Source of the DNA: Micromonospora sp. CP22
GTDB lineage: Bacteria > Actinomycetota > Actinomycetes > Mycobacteriales > Micromonosporaceae
Direction of reading: 5' to 3'
DNA: 64,000 bases
Assembly: GCF_009712475.1 (NCBI RefSeq)
Contig: NZ_VCJO01000012.1
Coordinates: 87,473-151,472, forward strand
Positions 55,201 to 63,527 of this stretch are shown here, in pieces. The translations under genes were made by a program, and so were the position numbers. The number at the start of each line of letters is the position of its first letter. The stretch's first letter is position 1. The notes beneath the pieces are model-generated. The model saw only the letters and a list, made by a program, of their open reading frames with translations, had not been told where the DNA came from and searched no databases.

Positions 55201-56306
55201 ACCTGCTTCTTGTTGATCCTTCGGTCGTGCAGGTCGAACACAAGGTTGTCGAGCCCGACGTCACCGAGTCGGTTCATCACCGCCTCGATCGCCGCGCGCT
55301 TCTCGGAGACGAACAGGACACTGCGACCCATCGCCGCCGAGTACGCGATGATGTTGGCGATCGTCTGGCTCTTCCCGGTGCCCGGCGGGCCCTCGATGAC
55401 CACGTGCCGGCCGGACAGCACCGCGTCAATGGCCGCCTGCTGGGATGAGTCCGCGTCATGAACCAGGAACTCCTTGGCCAGGTCGACCCGGTCCGCGCTG
55501 GAACTCGGGCCCGGGGCCGTTTCGACGCGCAGGTGCTGCTGTGCGTTCCGGTCGCCGGCCATGGCGCCGATCACGGGATGCGACGCCAGCAGCTCTCCGG
55601 AATTGCGCAGGTCCTTGACCATGGCCAGCTTGTCGAAACTGAACACACCGGCGACCAACGCCGACTCGAGATGGAGGGAGAGGCCGCTGGGCGCGACCGC
55701 CTCGGCGATCTGTTGGTAAGCGTTGCTGAGCTGCTGATCAGGGTCGGCTATCTCACTCAGCATCATGCTCAGCTTCTCGCCGAGGGCGATGATGTCCGCC
55801 TCCACGCCGTACTGCCGCTCCAGCGCGTACAGGAGCACGGGATTGATCTCGGGCGAGTCGGACAGTTCCAGGGTGAAGTCGTTCTCGGTCGCCGTCCTGC
55901 TGTCCAGCGTGAGCTGTTGCAGGATCAACGGTGCGCGCAGGGGCTGCATCGGTACAGATCCCCGGGTATACGAGCCGACCATGCAGAGCAGACCCCGGGC
56001 GACCCAGCCGGCTTGAATACCCTGCTCCTCATCCAGCTCGACCAGCTTGCGGCGCAGCGTGCGGGCGGTATTGCAGGCCCTGTTGTGGCTCTCCTGAACC
56101 GGAAATAGCGTCCGCAGACGGACCTTCTTCCCCCGCAGCAGATCGCTGATCCCGTCGGCAGTGGCTTCGGCGAGATCCAGTGTGGTCGCCTGCCGTTCCT
56201 TGAAGTACAGCAGTGTGTTACGCGGGCCGAAGTCGATCAGCCGGTCTGCCCACCGGCTGGCGGCCTGCTGGACGACGTTGAACGCTTCCGGTTGGTTCAT
56301 CAGCAT
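52251..56306 (-). CDS. DUF4011-type SF1 helicase with C-terminal Vsr-like nuclease
   Basis: A 1351-aa protein. ATG 56306 is preferred (GGAGA 4 nt upstream); ATG 56300 is close. N-terminal DUF4011-like region: WADRLIDFGPRNTLLYF. SF1 helicase motifs: Walker A EGPPGTGKSQT near 304, Walker B VVIFDEASQIEP, VVAGDPKQLPPT, WHYRSRDERLIAFSN, NVQGDERDAIILS, NVAITRARCRM. From about 1150 there is a PD-(D/E)xK domain of the MTES_1575/Vsr type (RIDLALAHPDQPGRMVLAVETDGHAYHQ, RIWSTDWYVDP), and then a short C-terminal helical domain. Such proteins are found in anti-phage islands, and DNA degradation by helicase plus nuclease is the expected action. Confidence 0.92.
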   Translation of the reverse strand: MLMNQPEAFNVVQQAASRWADRLIDFGPRNTLLYFKERQATTLDLAEATADGISDLLRGKKVRLRTLFPVQESHNRACNTARTLRRKLVELDEEQGIQAGWVARGLLCMVGSYTRGSVPMQPLRAPLILQQLTLDSRTATENDFTLELSDSPEINPVLLYALERQYGVEADIIALGEKLSMMLSEIADPDQQLSNAYQQIAEAVAPSGLSLHLESALVAGVFSFDKLAMVKDLRNSGELLASHPVIGAMAGDRNAQQHLRVETAPGPSSSADRVDLAKEFLVHDADSSQQAAIDAVLSGRHVVIEGPPGTGKSQTIANIIAYSAAMGRSVLFVSEKRAAIEAVMNRLGDVGLDNLVFDLHDRRINKKQVAQRIATVLTQAGAEPPVDTDDLHRRLRSRRTAAQRHPAEMHEVRQPWGMSAYRVIDELLALPSHDVSRYNLRASQLRSLDRSAIDAAREDLRTFVDRGGLRIWRGASPWAKAAIHTSDDVDNVLVHLEGLAFGALQNAQQQIRNLVDRAGLDVPDDLTAWTDLFDLLSEIERTVDSYSEHIFGPDLDDYLYSTAPRRHRPRRVEPLGLLRRFQLRRQLLRACPAAPRKRAEMYRGLLAAVDQRERWRKLSRSDSMPTALAGADLCMASFVQVRNHLAAVAACARIDGLDQGSATTAAHTLAELDADRETLFLMPELNKQQQRFRSLGLGCLLDDLAARDVSSGEATDILLRAWLQVVLDEMRIRVPYLGQFVGRQHSTVVADFRDADSEHIQAAARHVRRNVAVNLRKTRDTYPDQNSLVRREATKRSRHLPLRKLLGSAREVLLAAFPCWAMSPLVVSRILPAERIFDVVIFDEASQIEPHDAVASIMRGAQLVVAGDPKQLPPTPFFRRLVQQVGNGEEDELGDDSLEDYESVLDVLSGLISDRHRLTWHYRSRDERLIAFSNIEIYDRSLVTFPGVQVDTPLRLETVDGRVSPGQSGSSPEEVDRAVDLILEHAAQRPHESLGVITMGQKHALRIEAALRSRRREHEHLDAFFSQDRAASQRFFIKSLENVQGDERDAIILSIGYAKTRDGRLQMRFGPLNQEGGERRLNVAITRARCRMTVLSAFSHHDMDPIQTAATRNRGPELLRRYLEFVDLGGELGGRQHTRIELNGLERSVLAAVERQGINAVPQWGVSGYRIDLALAHPDQPGRMVLAVETDGHAYHQAHSARDRDRLRQQHLERLGWKFHRIWSTDWYVDPEGQTARLVARWKQAVAEADRVPNHRPEPLPPRRPAPPPAAPSRRGPRPPVPVGLRITEYSREQLVQICAWLLNDGLQRDRDERLQEAMAELGFRKRGSIIIQRLTEALDIAQQRADREVS

Positions 56307-56367
56307 CTCGTCTCCATGTCGGTCGACGTACGGCAGTGCTGATCCGCCGGGCCGACGGCCCGAGGGC

Positions 56368-56390
56368 AAAGCCCTACAGGATAGGGCTTT
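56368..56390. terminator. Hairpin with T/A ends between defence operons
   Basis: AAAGCCCTA and TAGGGCTTT flank a 5-nt loop, a perfect 9-bp stem usable from either strand. It lies after the stop of the 126-aa gene (56458) and before the helicase start (56306). Confidence 0.65.
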
Positions 56391-56457
56391 GAGCAGGTAT
56401 GGATGCGGATCGGAAGTGCGACAGAGGTATCGAGGAAAGGACCCCAGTCAGCAACAT

Positions 56458-56838
56458 TCAGCTGCTACTGGCCGAGCCAACCCGATGCTTCAGTTCATCG
56501 AGCAGTGCGGCGACGTCGCGGTGCCAGGCGCGCAGCTCGGCGTGGGTGGGGGCCAGCTCGTACACGTGGTGGTGCATGGCGCGGGAGAGGCCGTGCCAGG
56601 CGGTGCGCGCGAGGCGGGCCGTCGAGACATCGGCGTAGACCGGCAGGGCCAGCAACTGGTGCCGCGTCGGGCATCGGGACAGCACCGAAGCGTCGACCTG
56701 TTCCCAGTAGGTCCGGAGCCCCTGTTGCAGGGCGAGGCGGGTCAGGCAGGCGCAGGCCCGCTGCCAACAACGACGCATGCTTCGGCTGGGACGGGTCAGT
56801 AGGATGTCGGCTTCACGGAGGAGCTGTTCGGGGGTCAC
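56458..56838 (-). CDS. Small helical partner of Rad50-like ATPase
   Basis: A 126-aa protein starting at GTG 56838, overlapping the ATPase stop (GTGA). It is all-helical: READILLTRPSRSMRRCWQRACACLTRLALQQGLRTYW, ARTAWHGLSRAMHHHVYELAPTHAELRAWHRDVAALLDEL. The SRAMHHHVYELAPT segment with clustered His, in a four-helix setting, is loosely HEPN-like. Tight coupling to the ATPase indicates a two-protein complex, as in other SMC-like defence pairs. The function is unknown. Confidence 0.7.
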   Translation of the reverse strand: MTPEQLLREADILLTRPSRSMRRCWQRACACLTRLALQQGLRTYWEQVDASVLSRCPTRHQLLALPVYADVSTARLARTAWHGLSRAMHHHVYELAPTHAELRAWHRDVAALLDELKHRVGSASSS

Positions 56839-59291
56839 GGCCGCCCCAGCCTTTCCACCAGACGTCCTGCCTTGTCGATCAGGACGTGCAGGTCGCCGGT
56901 GGCACCGCCGTGGGTGCCCCGGTTCACCTCGGTGACGATCTCGTCGGCGTCGGGACCGAACTTGCGCAACGCGTCGCGCAGTTCCCCAATCCGCTGACGG
57001 TCCCCGAGCAGGGCCAGCGCCAGAGTGGCACGCAATCCCTCGGTCTCGCTGATGGCGGCTTCGGTATCGACTATCGAGGTGCCGGCGCGGAAGGCGCGGA
57101 TGCGGATTCTCTCGTGGCAGGCATACTCCAGGGCGTCGCGGATCAGGTTGCAGACGATGGTGTTCTTCAGCTTGCTAGCCATCTTCTGGTCGCTGAGGAT
57201 GGCCCGGGCATCGGTGAGGTAGCGCTGCCCCGGGTCGCCGTCGCGGGCACCGGTCACCGAGATCTCGGAGCGGTTCTTGCGGCTGACGGTCAGGATCCGG
57301 GCGTCGAGCTGGAGGTGTCGTACGGCCGAAGGCAGCCGGTCGTCGTGGGTGAAGACGATGACCTGCCGGCGCTTCGCGACCTCCGTCAGGAGCTGCGCGA
57401 GGCCGTAAACCTTGGCCGGATCCATGGACTGCACCGGATCATCGATGACGAGGAATCGGAACGGGCTTTCGCGTCTTGTCGCCCGGGGGAGAAACAGCGC
57501 CAGCGCGAGGGAGTGCAGTTCGCCCTGGCTCATGACGCTCAGGGCGGCAGCGCGAATTCCGTCGACCTGCACGTCGAGGTCGGCTCGGCGACTTGGGCCG
57601 GTCCCTGCGAGGGCGATCTCACCAAGCTGGACGTTGCTGTCCTGCCTGAGCATGTTCCAGATCTCGGTAGCTTCCGCTGCGACCGGTGCCAGCTCGTCGT
57701 GGCGGATCTGCTCTCCGATCTTCAGCAGCCCGGCGACCGCCTTTTTCAGAGCGGCATGCATGGTGGCGGCGTGCCGGCTGGCGCGTTCGGTGTCGATCCA
57801 GGTACGAAGCTGGTCGGCGATCGGCTGCCACACCTGCCGGCGGCGCTCCAATGCCTTTCGGGCGGCGATCTGCACCCCGTTCAAGGTGGTGAGCAGGGCG
57901 TCGAAGGTGGCCACGGCGGACTCTACGATCTTGGCAGCATCACCGGCGGCGAGCAGGTCGTCCCAGCCCTGCCAGGCCATGCGTGCGTCTTCGGTGTGAA
58001 CCTGCTCGGCCGAGAGGTCGAGGCTCAGCGCGTGCGGCAGGACGGGCACCTGGTCGCGCAGGAGGCGGCGGAGTTCACGCTCCGCACCGTGGGCGCTCTC
58101 TAGCTGCTCGGCACGCTGAGTAAGTCGTTGTAGCTGCTCCTGCGCCTGCAGGGTCCAGGCTTCGTCCAGGATGCGCCCCTGGCACACCGGGCAGGGCTGG
58201 TCGGGGTGGTTGGCGCGGTGGCGCAGGGCATCGCGGAGCAGTCCGGCCAGCGCCCTCGCCTCGTCGGCCGGGGTGCCGGCCAGGTCCTCGATCTGGCGGA
58301 GCGCGACGCGAAGTTGGCCGACCATGGCAGCCACGTCGTCACGGCTGGGCAGGCGCAGGACATCGAGCTGGCGCAGCGGCACGACGTTCTTGTCGTCGGC
58401 GGCGTCGTCGCTGGTCGTCAGGGCCTCGAGTCGGTCGAGGTCGACAGCCCGGGCGGTGAGGGCCTGCTCGGCGAGGCGGGCCCGCTGGTCGGGGTGCTCC
58501 GCGAGCGCGGCCCGCAGAGCGGGGAGGGCTTCCTTGCCCCTCGTGCGCTGCTGATCCGTCTCCCGGCGGGCGGCCTTGAGCATGTTTTCGATCTCTCCGA
58601 GGCGCCGGAGACCGAGGATGTTCTGCAGGGAGTCGTGCAGCTCGCTGGGCTTGTCGAAGAGTCCGCTGAGTTCGGAGTACGACAGGAAGGGCCGGTAGAG
58701 CTGCAGGGGCTTGTCCCAGCCGAGATCGGCGATGGATCGGCGAGGCTGCCCGGTCATCTGGAGGAAGGTGGTGACGTCGGTGAGCTTCGCGTCGCTGGCC
58801 CAGTTGCATTCCACGACGGCACCGTCGCGGTGGCCTTCGACACCGAGGCGGACGCGGATACGCGGGGTGTCGGGGGCGTGCAGGTTTCGCCAGTCCTTGC
58901 GCCACACGGTGCTACGGCCAGCCCAGCGCTTGTTCTCACCGGTGAGGGCGAACTCGGCGGCTTCGGCGAAGCTGGACTTACCGGAGCCGTTACGGCCGGT
59001 GACGATGGTCAGTCCTGGTCCGGGGACCAGGTCGAGAGTGGCGGTAGGGCCGATGCCACGGAAGCCGGTGACCTCGATCGCCTTGAGGTACGTGCCGATC
59101 GGCTCGGGCGCTTCGGTGTCGTCGACGGACGGTCGGGGTGGGGGCGATGCGGCTCCGCCGAGTACGTCGGTCAGGTAATCCTCGCCGCAGAGGGCGCCGA
59201 CGATGAGGTCCTTGGCGATCTCGGGCAGGTCGGAACGGTCAAGGTGGTCGCTGATGCGCTGGTCGATGACGGCGGTCTTGCTGTCTGTCAC
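56835..59291 (-). CDS. Rad50/RloC-like zinc-hook ATPase with HEPN-like C-terminus
   Basis: An 818-aa protein starting at GTG 59291 (GAGGGG upstream). ABC/SMC-type ATPase: Walker A GRNGSGKS (99-106), coiled arms with a CPVC zinc hook near 366, signature around VMSQGELHSLALALFLP, Walker B/D-loop FLVIDDPVQSMDP near 615 and H-loop VIVFTHDD near 641. After about 690 a helical domain has IRDALEYACHERIR (R-x3-E) and later NRGTHGG, the Arg-Glu...His layout of HEPN nucleases such as the anticodon nucleases PrrC and RloC. It is divergent from the hsd-like locus, the genomic setting of those guard systems. The nuclease role is a hypothesis. Confidence 0.85.
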   Translation of the reverse strand: MTDSKTAVIDQRISDHLDRSDLPEIAKDLIVGALCGEDYLTDVLGGAASPPPRPSVDDTEAPEPIGTYLKAIEVTGFRGIGPTATLDLVPGPGLTIVTGRNGSGKSSFAEAAEFALTGENKRWAGRSTVWRKDWRNLHAPDTPRIRVRLGVEGHRDGAVVECNWASDAKLTDVTTFLQMTGQPRRSIADLGWDKPLQLYRPFLSYSELSGLFDKPSELHDSLQNILGLRRLGEIENMLKAARRETDQQRTRGKEALPALRAALAEHPDQRARLAEQALTARAVDLDRLEALTTSDDAADDKNVVPLRQLDVLRLPSRDDVAAMVGQLRVALRQIEDLAGTPADEARALAGLLRDALRHRANHPDQPCPVCQGRILDEAWTLQAQEQLQRLTQRAEQLESAHGAERELRRLLRDQVPVLPHALSLDLSAEQVHTEDARMAWQGWDDLLAAGDAAKIVESAVATFDALLTTLNGVQIAARKALERRRQVWQPIADQLRTWIDTERASRHAATMHAALKKAVAGLLKIGEQIRHDELAPVAAEATEIWNMLRQDSNVQLGEIALAGTGPSRRADLDVQVDGIRAAALSVMSQGELHSLALALFLPRATRRESPFRFLVIDDPVQSMDPAKVYGLAQLLTEVAKRRQVIVFTHDDRLPSAVRHLQLDARILTVSRKNRSEISVTGARDGDPGQRYLTDARAILSDQKMASKLKNTIVCNLIRDALEYACHERIRIRAFRAGTSIVDTEAAISETEGLRATLALALLGDRQRIGELRDALRKFGPDADEIVTEVNRGTHGGATGDLHVLIDKAGRLVERLGRP

Positions 59292-59310
59292 GTCGTACCC
59301 CTCTCGACCC

Positions 59311-59354
59311 AGTGAAAGCATCGCCAGTAGACACCAGAGTGAAAGCACTGTCAA
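59311..59354 (-). promoter_or_regulatory. Strong promoter with direct-repeat operator for the ATPase operon
   Basis: On the minus strand TTGACA (59354-59349), exactly 17 bp, then TCTACT (59331-59326) gives a near-consensus vegetative promoter. TGCTTTCACT occurs twice, within the spacer (59338-59347) and near the predicted start of transcription (59311-59320), an arrangement suited to repression. Confidence 0.7.
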
Positions 59355-59418
59355 ACCGCTTTAACGGGATAGCGGTCGTGTAGGGTGGGCGGGCATCATC
59401 ACGACCGACAGGACGCCC

Positions 59419-61539
59419 ATGCCGCAGCCCGCCCAGGTGACCGCCGCCGAGATCTCCCGGCTGGCCGGGGTCACGCGCGCCACGGTGAGCAACTGGCGTC
59501 GGCGCCACCCGGACTTCCCCGCCCCGTCGGGTGGGACGGAGACGAGCCCGGCGTACGACCTGGAAGCGGTTCGCGCCTGGCTGGCCGCCCGTGGGCAGTT
59601 GCCGACCGCCTCTCCCGCCGATGAGCTGCGCGCTGCGCTGCGCGCCAGCCGGGCCGATGTGACCCACCGAAGCAGACTGCTCACGCTCGTTGTCGCGGCT
59701 AGTCGCGTTGCCGACAGCGAGCTGACGAAGGTCGGCGGACTCTCCGATGACGAGCTGTCCGCGTGGGCGCGGCAGACGAGCCGGTCGTACGCTTCCGACA
59801 TCCCCGGCGCGGACGACCTCACCTACCGGCCCGGTGATGCGGAGCTGATTCGCACGCTGTTGCGGTGCGCCGCCGAGGAAGGAGCGGCACGAGCCCTGGA
59901 CGTGATCGCCGAGGGCGATCTCGGCGACAGCAAGACCAGCGGTGCGTACCGCACTCCGGAGCCGGTGGCCGACCTGATGGCCGATCTTCTCGCCGGCCCC
60001 GACGAGCCGTACCCGGGCAGTGTCTTCGATCCGGGGTGCGGGGTCGGCAGCCTGCTGCTGGCCGCCGCTGCTCGCGGCGCTCGGGAACTGTTCGGGCAGG
60101 ACATCGCGCGCCTGATCGCCGGGCAGGCCGCTGCCCTGCTCGCCGTCACGGCCGAGGGAGCGAAGGCGCAGGTACGAGCCGGCGACAGCATCCGCGACGA
60201 CGCGTTCCCGACGTTGGTCGCCGACGCCGCGCTCTGCGCCCCGCCCTACGGCAACCGCGACTGGGGGCACGAGGAGCTGACGTACGACCCTCGGTGGTTG
60301 TTCGGCCTGCCGCCGAAGGGCGAACCGGAACTCGCGTGGTTGCAGCACTGCCTGGCGCACCTCGCCCCGGGTGGCCGGGCGGTTCTGCTCATGCCACCGA
60401 ACGCCGCCGCTCGACCGTCCGGCAGGCGGGTCAGGGCCGAGATGGTCCGCGCGGGGGCGCTACGAGCCGTCGTCGCCCTGCCCGTCGGGGTGGCCCCACC
60501 GCTGCACGTCGGTCTGCACCTGTGGCTGCTGGAACGCCCCCACCCGCAGGCGACCTTGCCGTCGACGGTGCTCCTGCTCGACACCGACACCGTCGCCACC
60601 AGCGAGGACGGCCCGGGTGGGCGGGCGACGGTGAACTGGCCGGCGGTCCGCGCTGCGGTGCTCGGCGCATGGCGCGACTTCGACCGACACCCCGACGCCT
60701 TCGAGCCGATCCCGGGAACGGCCCGCGCGGTGCCGGTGATCGACCTGCTCGACGAGGCGGTGGACGTCACCCCCGCCCGCCACGTACGCGCTGCTCCGGT
60801 GCCCGCGAGGCCCGACGAACTCGCCGACCTGGCGTACGAGCTGCGCAGTCGGCTACGGCGGGCGGCGACCGGGTTGGTGGCCCTCGGCGGCGGCGACACC
60901 TGGTCCCCGACCGGTGCCACTCCCCTGTCCTGGCGGCATGCCAGTGTCGCCGACCTGCTGCGCGGCGACGCGTTGACGCTGCTGCGCGCCCCGGCGTCGA
61001 TCCGCAGCTCGGGCCCGACCGGGCGGCACGGCGACGCGCCTCGTACGCTCACCGCCCGCGATGTGGTGTCCCGCCGACCGGCTTCCGGCGTCGCCGAGGA
61101 GGATCCCTCCGACGAGGACGTCACCATTCGGGCCGGGGACGTCATCCTCCCGGAGATGCTGCACGAGGGCGTCGCCACCGCCCGGGTCGCCGATGCCCGC
61201 GACGCCGGGCATCTGCTCGGTCGGCACCTGCATCTGCTGCGTCCGGACCCGACGCGGCTCGACCCGTGGTTCCTTGCCGGCTTCCTCGCCGCCGAGGACA
61301 ATCTGAACGCCGCGTCGTCGGGCACCAGCGTGGTCCGGGTGGACCCGCGCCGACTGCGCATCCCGCTGCTTCCCTTGGCCGAGCAGCGGCGCTACGGTCA
61401 CGCGTTCCGCCAGCTCCACGCGCTGCGCGTCGCGGCGGATATCGCGAACCGGCTCGCCGACGAGACCGCCCGCACGTTGGCCGCCGGCCTCACCGGCGGT
61501 GCGCTCCTCCCCCCAGATCCACCGGAAGGAACCCGTTGA
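59419..61539 (+). CDS. HTH-fused N6-adenine-type DNA methyltransferase with APPY motif
   Basis: A 706-aa protein. Residues 5-60 are a helix-turn-helix (VTAAEISRLAGVTRATVSNWRRRHPDFP, YDLEAVRAWLAARG). The methylase core has motif I FDPGCGVGSLLL (Asp204), but motif IV reads CAPPYGN (274-277), replacing the usual Asn of NPPY by Ala. The C-terminal 200 residues (WRHASVADLLRGDALTLL, AGDVILPEM, LRIPLLPLAEQRRYG) look like the second half of a type I specificity subunit. It is thus an M-S-like fusion placed directly before hsdM (TTGA overlap). Activity is doubtful because of the Ala. Confidence 0.85.
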   Translation: MPQPAQVTAAEISRLAGVTRATVSNWRRRHPDFPAPSGGTETSPAYDLEAVRAWLAARGQLPTASPADELRAALRASRADVTHRSRLLTLVVAASRVADSELTKVGGLSDDELSAWARQTSRSYASDIPGADDLTYRPGDAELIRTLLRCAAEEGAARALDVIAEGDLGDSKTSGAYRTPEPVADLMADLLAGPDEPYPGSVFDPGCGVGSLLLAAAARGARELFGQDIARLIAGQAAALLAVTAEGAKAQVRAGDSIRDDAFPTLVADAALCAPPYGNRDWGHEELTYDPRWLFGLPPKGEPELAWLQHCLAHLAPGGRAVLLMPPNAAARPSGRRVRAEMVRAGALRAVVALPVGVAPPLHVGLHLWLLERPHPQATLPSTVLLLDTDTVATSEDGPGGRATVNWPAVRAAVLGAWRDFDRHPDAFEPIPGTARAVPVIDLLDEAVDVTPARHVRAAPVPARPDELADLAYELRSRLRRAATGLVALGGGDTWSPTGATPLSWRHASVADLLRGDALTLLRAPASIRSSGPTGRHGDAPRTLTARDVVSRRPASGVAEEDPSDEDVTIRAGDVILPEMLHEGVATARVADARDAGHLLGRHLHLLRPDPTRLDPWFLAGFLAAEDNLNAASSGTSVVRVDPRRLRIPLLPLAEQRRYGHAFRQLHALRVAADIANRLADETARTLAAGLTGGALLPPDPPEGTR

Positions 61540-63527
61540 GCACCAGCAAGCACACCGAACTGGCCAACCACGCCTGGTCGGTCGCCGACCTGCTCCGCGG
61601 CGACTACAAGCAGTCCGACTACGGCAAGGTGATCCTGCCGTTCACGGTGCTGCGCCGCCTCGAATGTGTCCTCGCGCCGACCCGGGACAAGGTGCGCGAG
61701 ACATCCGAACGATTTCGGGGCCAGGACGTCGACGTGACCCGGTTCCTGCGCCGCGCGGCCGGGCACAGCTTCTACAACGTCAGCGGCTACACGCTGAAGT
61801 CGATCGCCGCCGACCCGAGCCAGACGGCGAAGCACCTGCAGGCGTACATCGGGGCGTTCTCCGACAACGCGCAGGAGGTGCTGCACCGCTACGAGTTCCC
61901 GCAGCAGATTCGCCGGCTCGACGGCGCGAACCTGCTCTACCAGGTGGTCGGGCGTTTCGCGGACCTGGACCTGCGGCCGGAGGTGGTCTCCAACCACCAG
62001 ATGGGGTACGTCTTCGAGGAGCTGATCCGGCGTTTCGCCGAAGTCTCCAACGAGACCGCCGGTGAGCACTTCACCCCCCGCGAGGTCATCGAGCTGATGG
62101 TGAACCTGCTGGTCGCGCCGGACGACGACGCGTTGAGCGTGCCGGGTGTGGTGCGCACCGTGATGGATCCGGCCTGCGGCACGGGCGGGATGCTCAGCGC
62201 CGCCGAGGAGCACATCACCGCGCTGAACCCGTCGGCCACCGTGCAGGTCTTCGGGCAGGAGCTGAACCCGGAGTCCTGGGCGATCTGCCGCTCCGACATG
62301 ATGATCAAGGGCCAGGATCCGGAGAACATCAAGTTCGGCAACTCGTTCAGCGACGACGGCCACCGGACCGCCACGTTCGACTACCTGCTGGCCAACCCGC
62401 CGTTCGGCGTGGAGTGGAAGAAGGTCAAGGACGACATCGAGGACGAGTACGAGCGTCTGGGCCACAGTGGACGCTTCGGCGCGGGCCTGCCCCGGATCAA
62501 CGACGGCTCGCTGCTCTTCCTCCAGCACATGATTTCAAAAATGAAACCGGTGACCGCCGACGGCAAGGGCGGCAGCCGCGTCGCGATCGTCTTCAACGGC
62601 TCGCCGCTGTTCACCGGGGCCGCCGAGTCCGGTGAGTCCCGCATCCGCCAGTGGATCCTGGAAAACGACTGGCTGGAAGGCATCGTCGCCCTGCCCGACC
62701 AGCTCTTCTACAACACCGGCATCTCCACGTACTTCTGGATCCTCACCAACCGCAAGCTGCCCGACCACGCCGGCAAGGTGATCCTGCTGGACGCCCGGGA
62801 CCAGTTCGCCAAGATGCGCAAGTCCCTCGGCGACAAGCGCAAGTACCTCACCGCCGAGCAGATCAAGGAGATCACCCGACTGTACGGCGAGGCGCTGCAC
62901 GCCGCCGCCGACCCCGAGCACCCGCAACACCAGAAGGTGAAGGTCTTCGCCAACGAGGACTTCGGCTACCGGCGGGTCACCGTGGAACGCCCGCTCAAGC
63001 TCCGCTTCGAGGTCACCGACGAAACCCTGACCCGGGTACGCGACACCAAGCCGATCGCCAGGGTGGTCGACGTCGACCTGTTCGAGGCCGCCTTGAAGCC
63101 GCTGGTCGGCCGCTCGTGGCAGACCAAGCGGGCCGCCTGGGACGCGATCCGCTCGGCGATGGCCGAAGGCGGCGTCCTCTGGCCGACCGGCGCCCCCTTC
63201 CAGAAGGCCCTGCGCGAACTCGTCGGCGTCCGCGACCCCGACGGCGAGGTGCAACTCGTCAAGGGTGACCCCGAGCCGGACCCGGAACTGCGCGACTACG
63301 AGAATGTGCCGCTGAACGAGGACGTAGAAGAATACCTACGCCGCGAGGTCCTCCCCCACGTCCCCGACGCCTGGATCGACCACACCAAGACCAAGATCGG
63401 GTACGAGATCCCCTTCACCCGCCACTTCTACGTCTACAAGCCCCCAAGGCCCCTCGCCGAAATCGACGCCGAACTCAAAGCCCTCGAAGCCGAGATCCAG
63501 GCCCTGCTGGGCGAGGTAACCAAGTGA
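61536..63527 (+). CDS. hsdM: Type I restriction-modification DNA methylase subunit HsdM
   Basis: A 663-aa protein starting at TTG 61536 (GGAAGGA 5 nt upstream), overlapping the previous stop. The N-terminal HsdM helical domain (LANHAWSVADLLRGDYKQSDYGKVILPFTVLRRLE) is followed by VFEELIRRFAEVSNETAGEHFTPREVIELMV, SAM motif I DPACGTGGM (211-219) and catalytic NPPF (287-290). The C-terminal IDAELKALEAEIQALLGE is the coiled coil that binds HsdS. Unlike its upstream neighbour it has all catalytic residues. It methylates adenine at sites chosen by HsdS. Confidence 0.95.
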   Translation: MSTSKHTELANHAWSVADLLRGDYKQSDYGKVILPFTVLRRLECVLAPTRDKVRETSERFRGQDVDVTRFLRRAAGHSFYNVSGYTLKSIAADPSQTAKHLQAYIGAFSDNAQEVLHRYEFPQQIRRLDGANLLYQVVGRFADLDLRPEVVSNHQMGYVFEELIRRFAEVSNETAGEHFTPREVIELMVNLLVAPDDDALSVPGVVRTVMDPACGTGGMLSAAEEHITALNPSATVQVFGQELNPESWAICRSDMMIKGQDPENIKFGNSFSDDGHRTATFDYLLANPPFGVEWKKVKDDIEDEYERLGHSGRFGAGLPRINDGSLLFLQHMISKMKPVTADGKGGSRVAIVFNGSPLFTGAAESGESRIRQWILENDWLEGIVALPDQLFYNTGISTYFWILTNRKLPDHAGKVILLDARDQFAKMRKSLGDKRKYLTAEQIKEITRLYGEALHAAADPEHPQHQKVKVFANEDFGYRRVTVERPLKLRFEVTDETLTRVRDTKPIARVVDVDLFEAALKPLVGRSWQTKRAAWDAIRSAMAEGGVLWPTGAPFQKALRELVGVRDPDGEVQLVKGDPEPDPELRDYENVPLNEDVEEYLRREVLPHVPDAWIDHTKTKIGYEIPFTRHFYVYKPPRPLAEIDAELKALEAEIQALLGEVTK

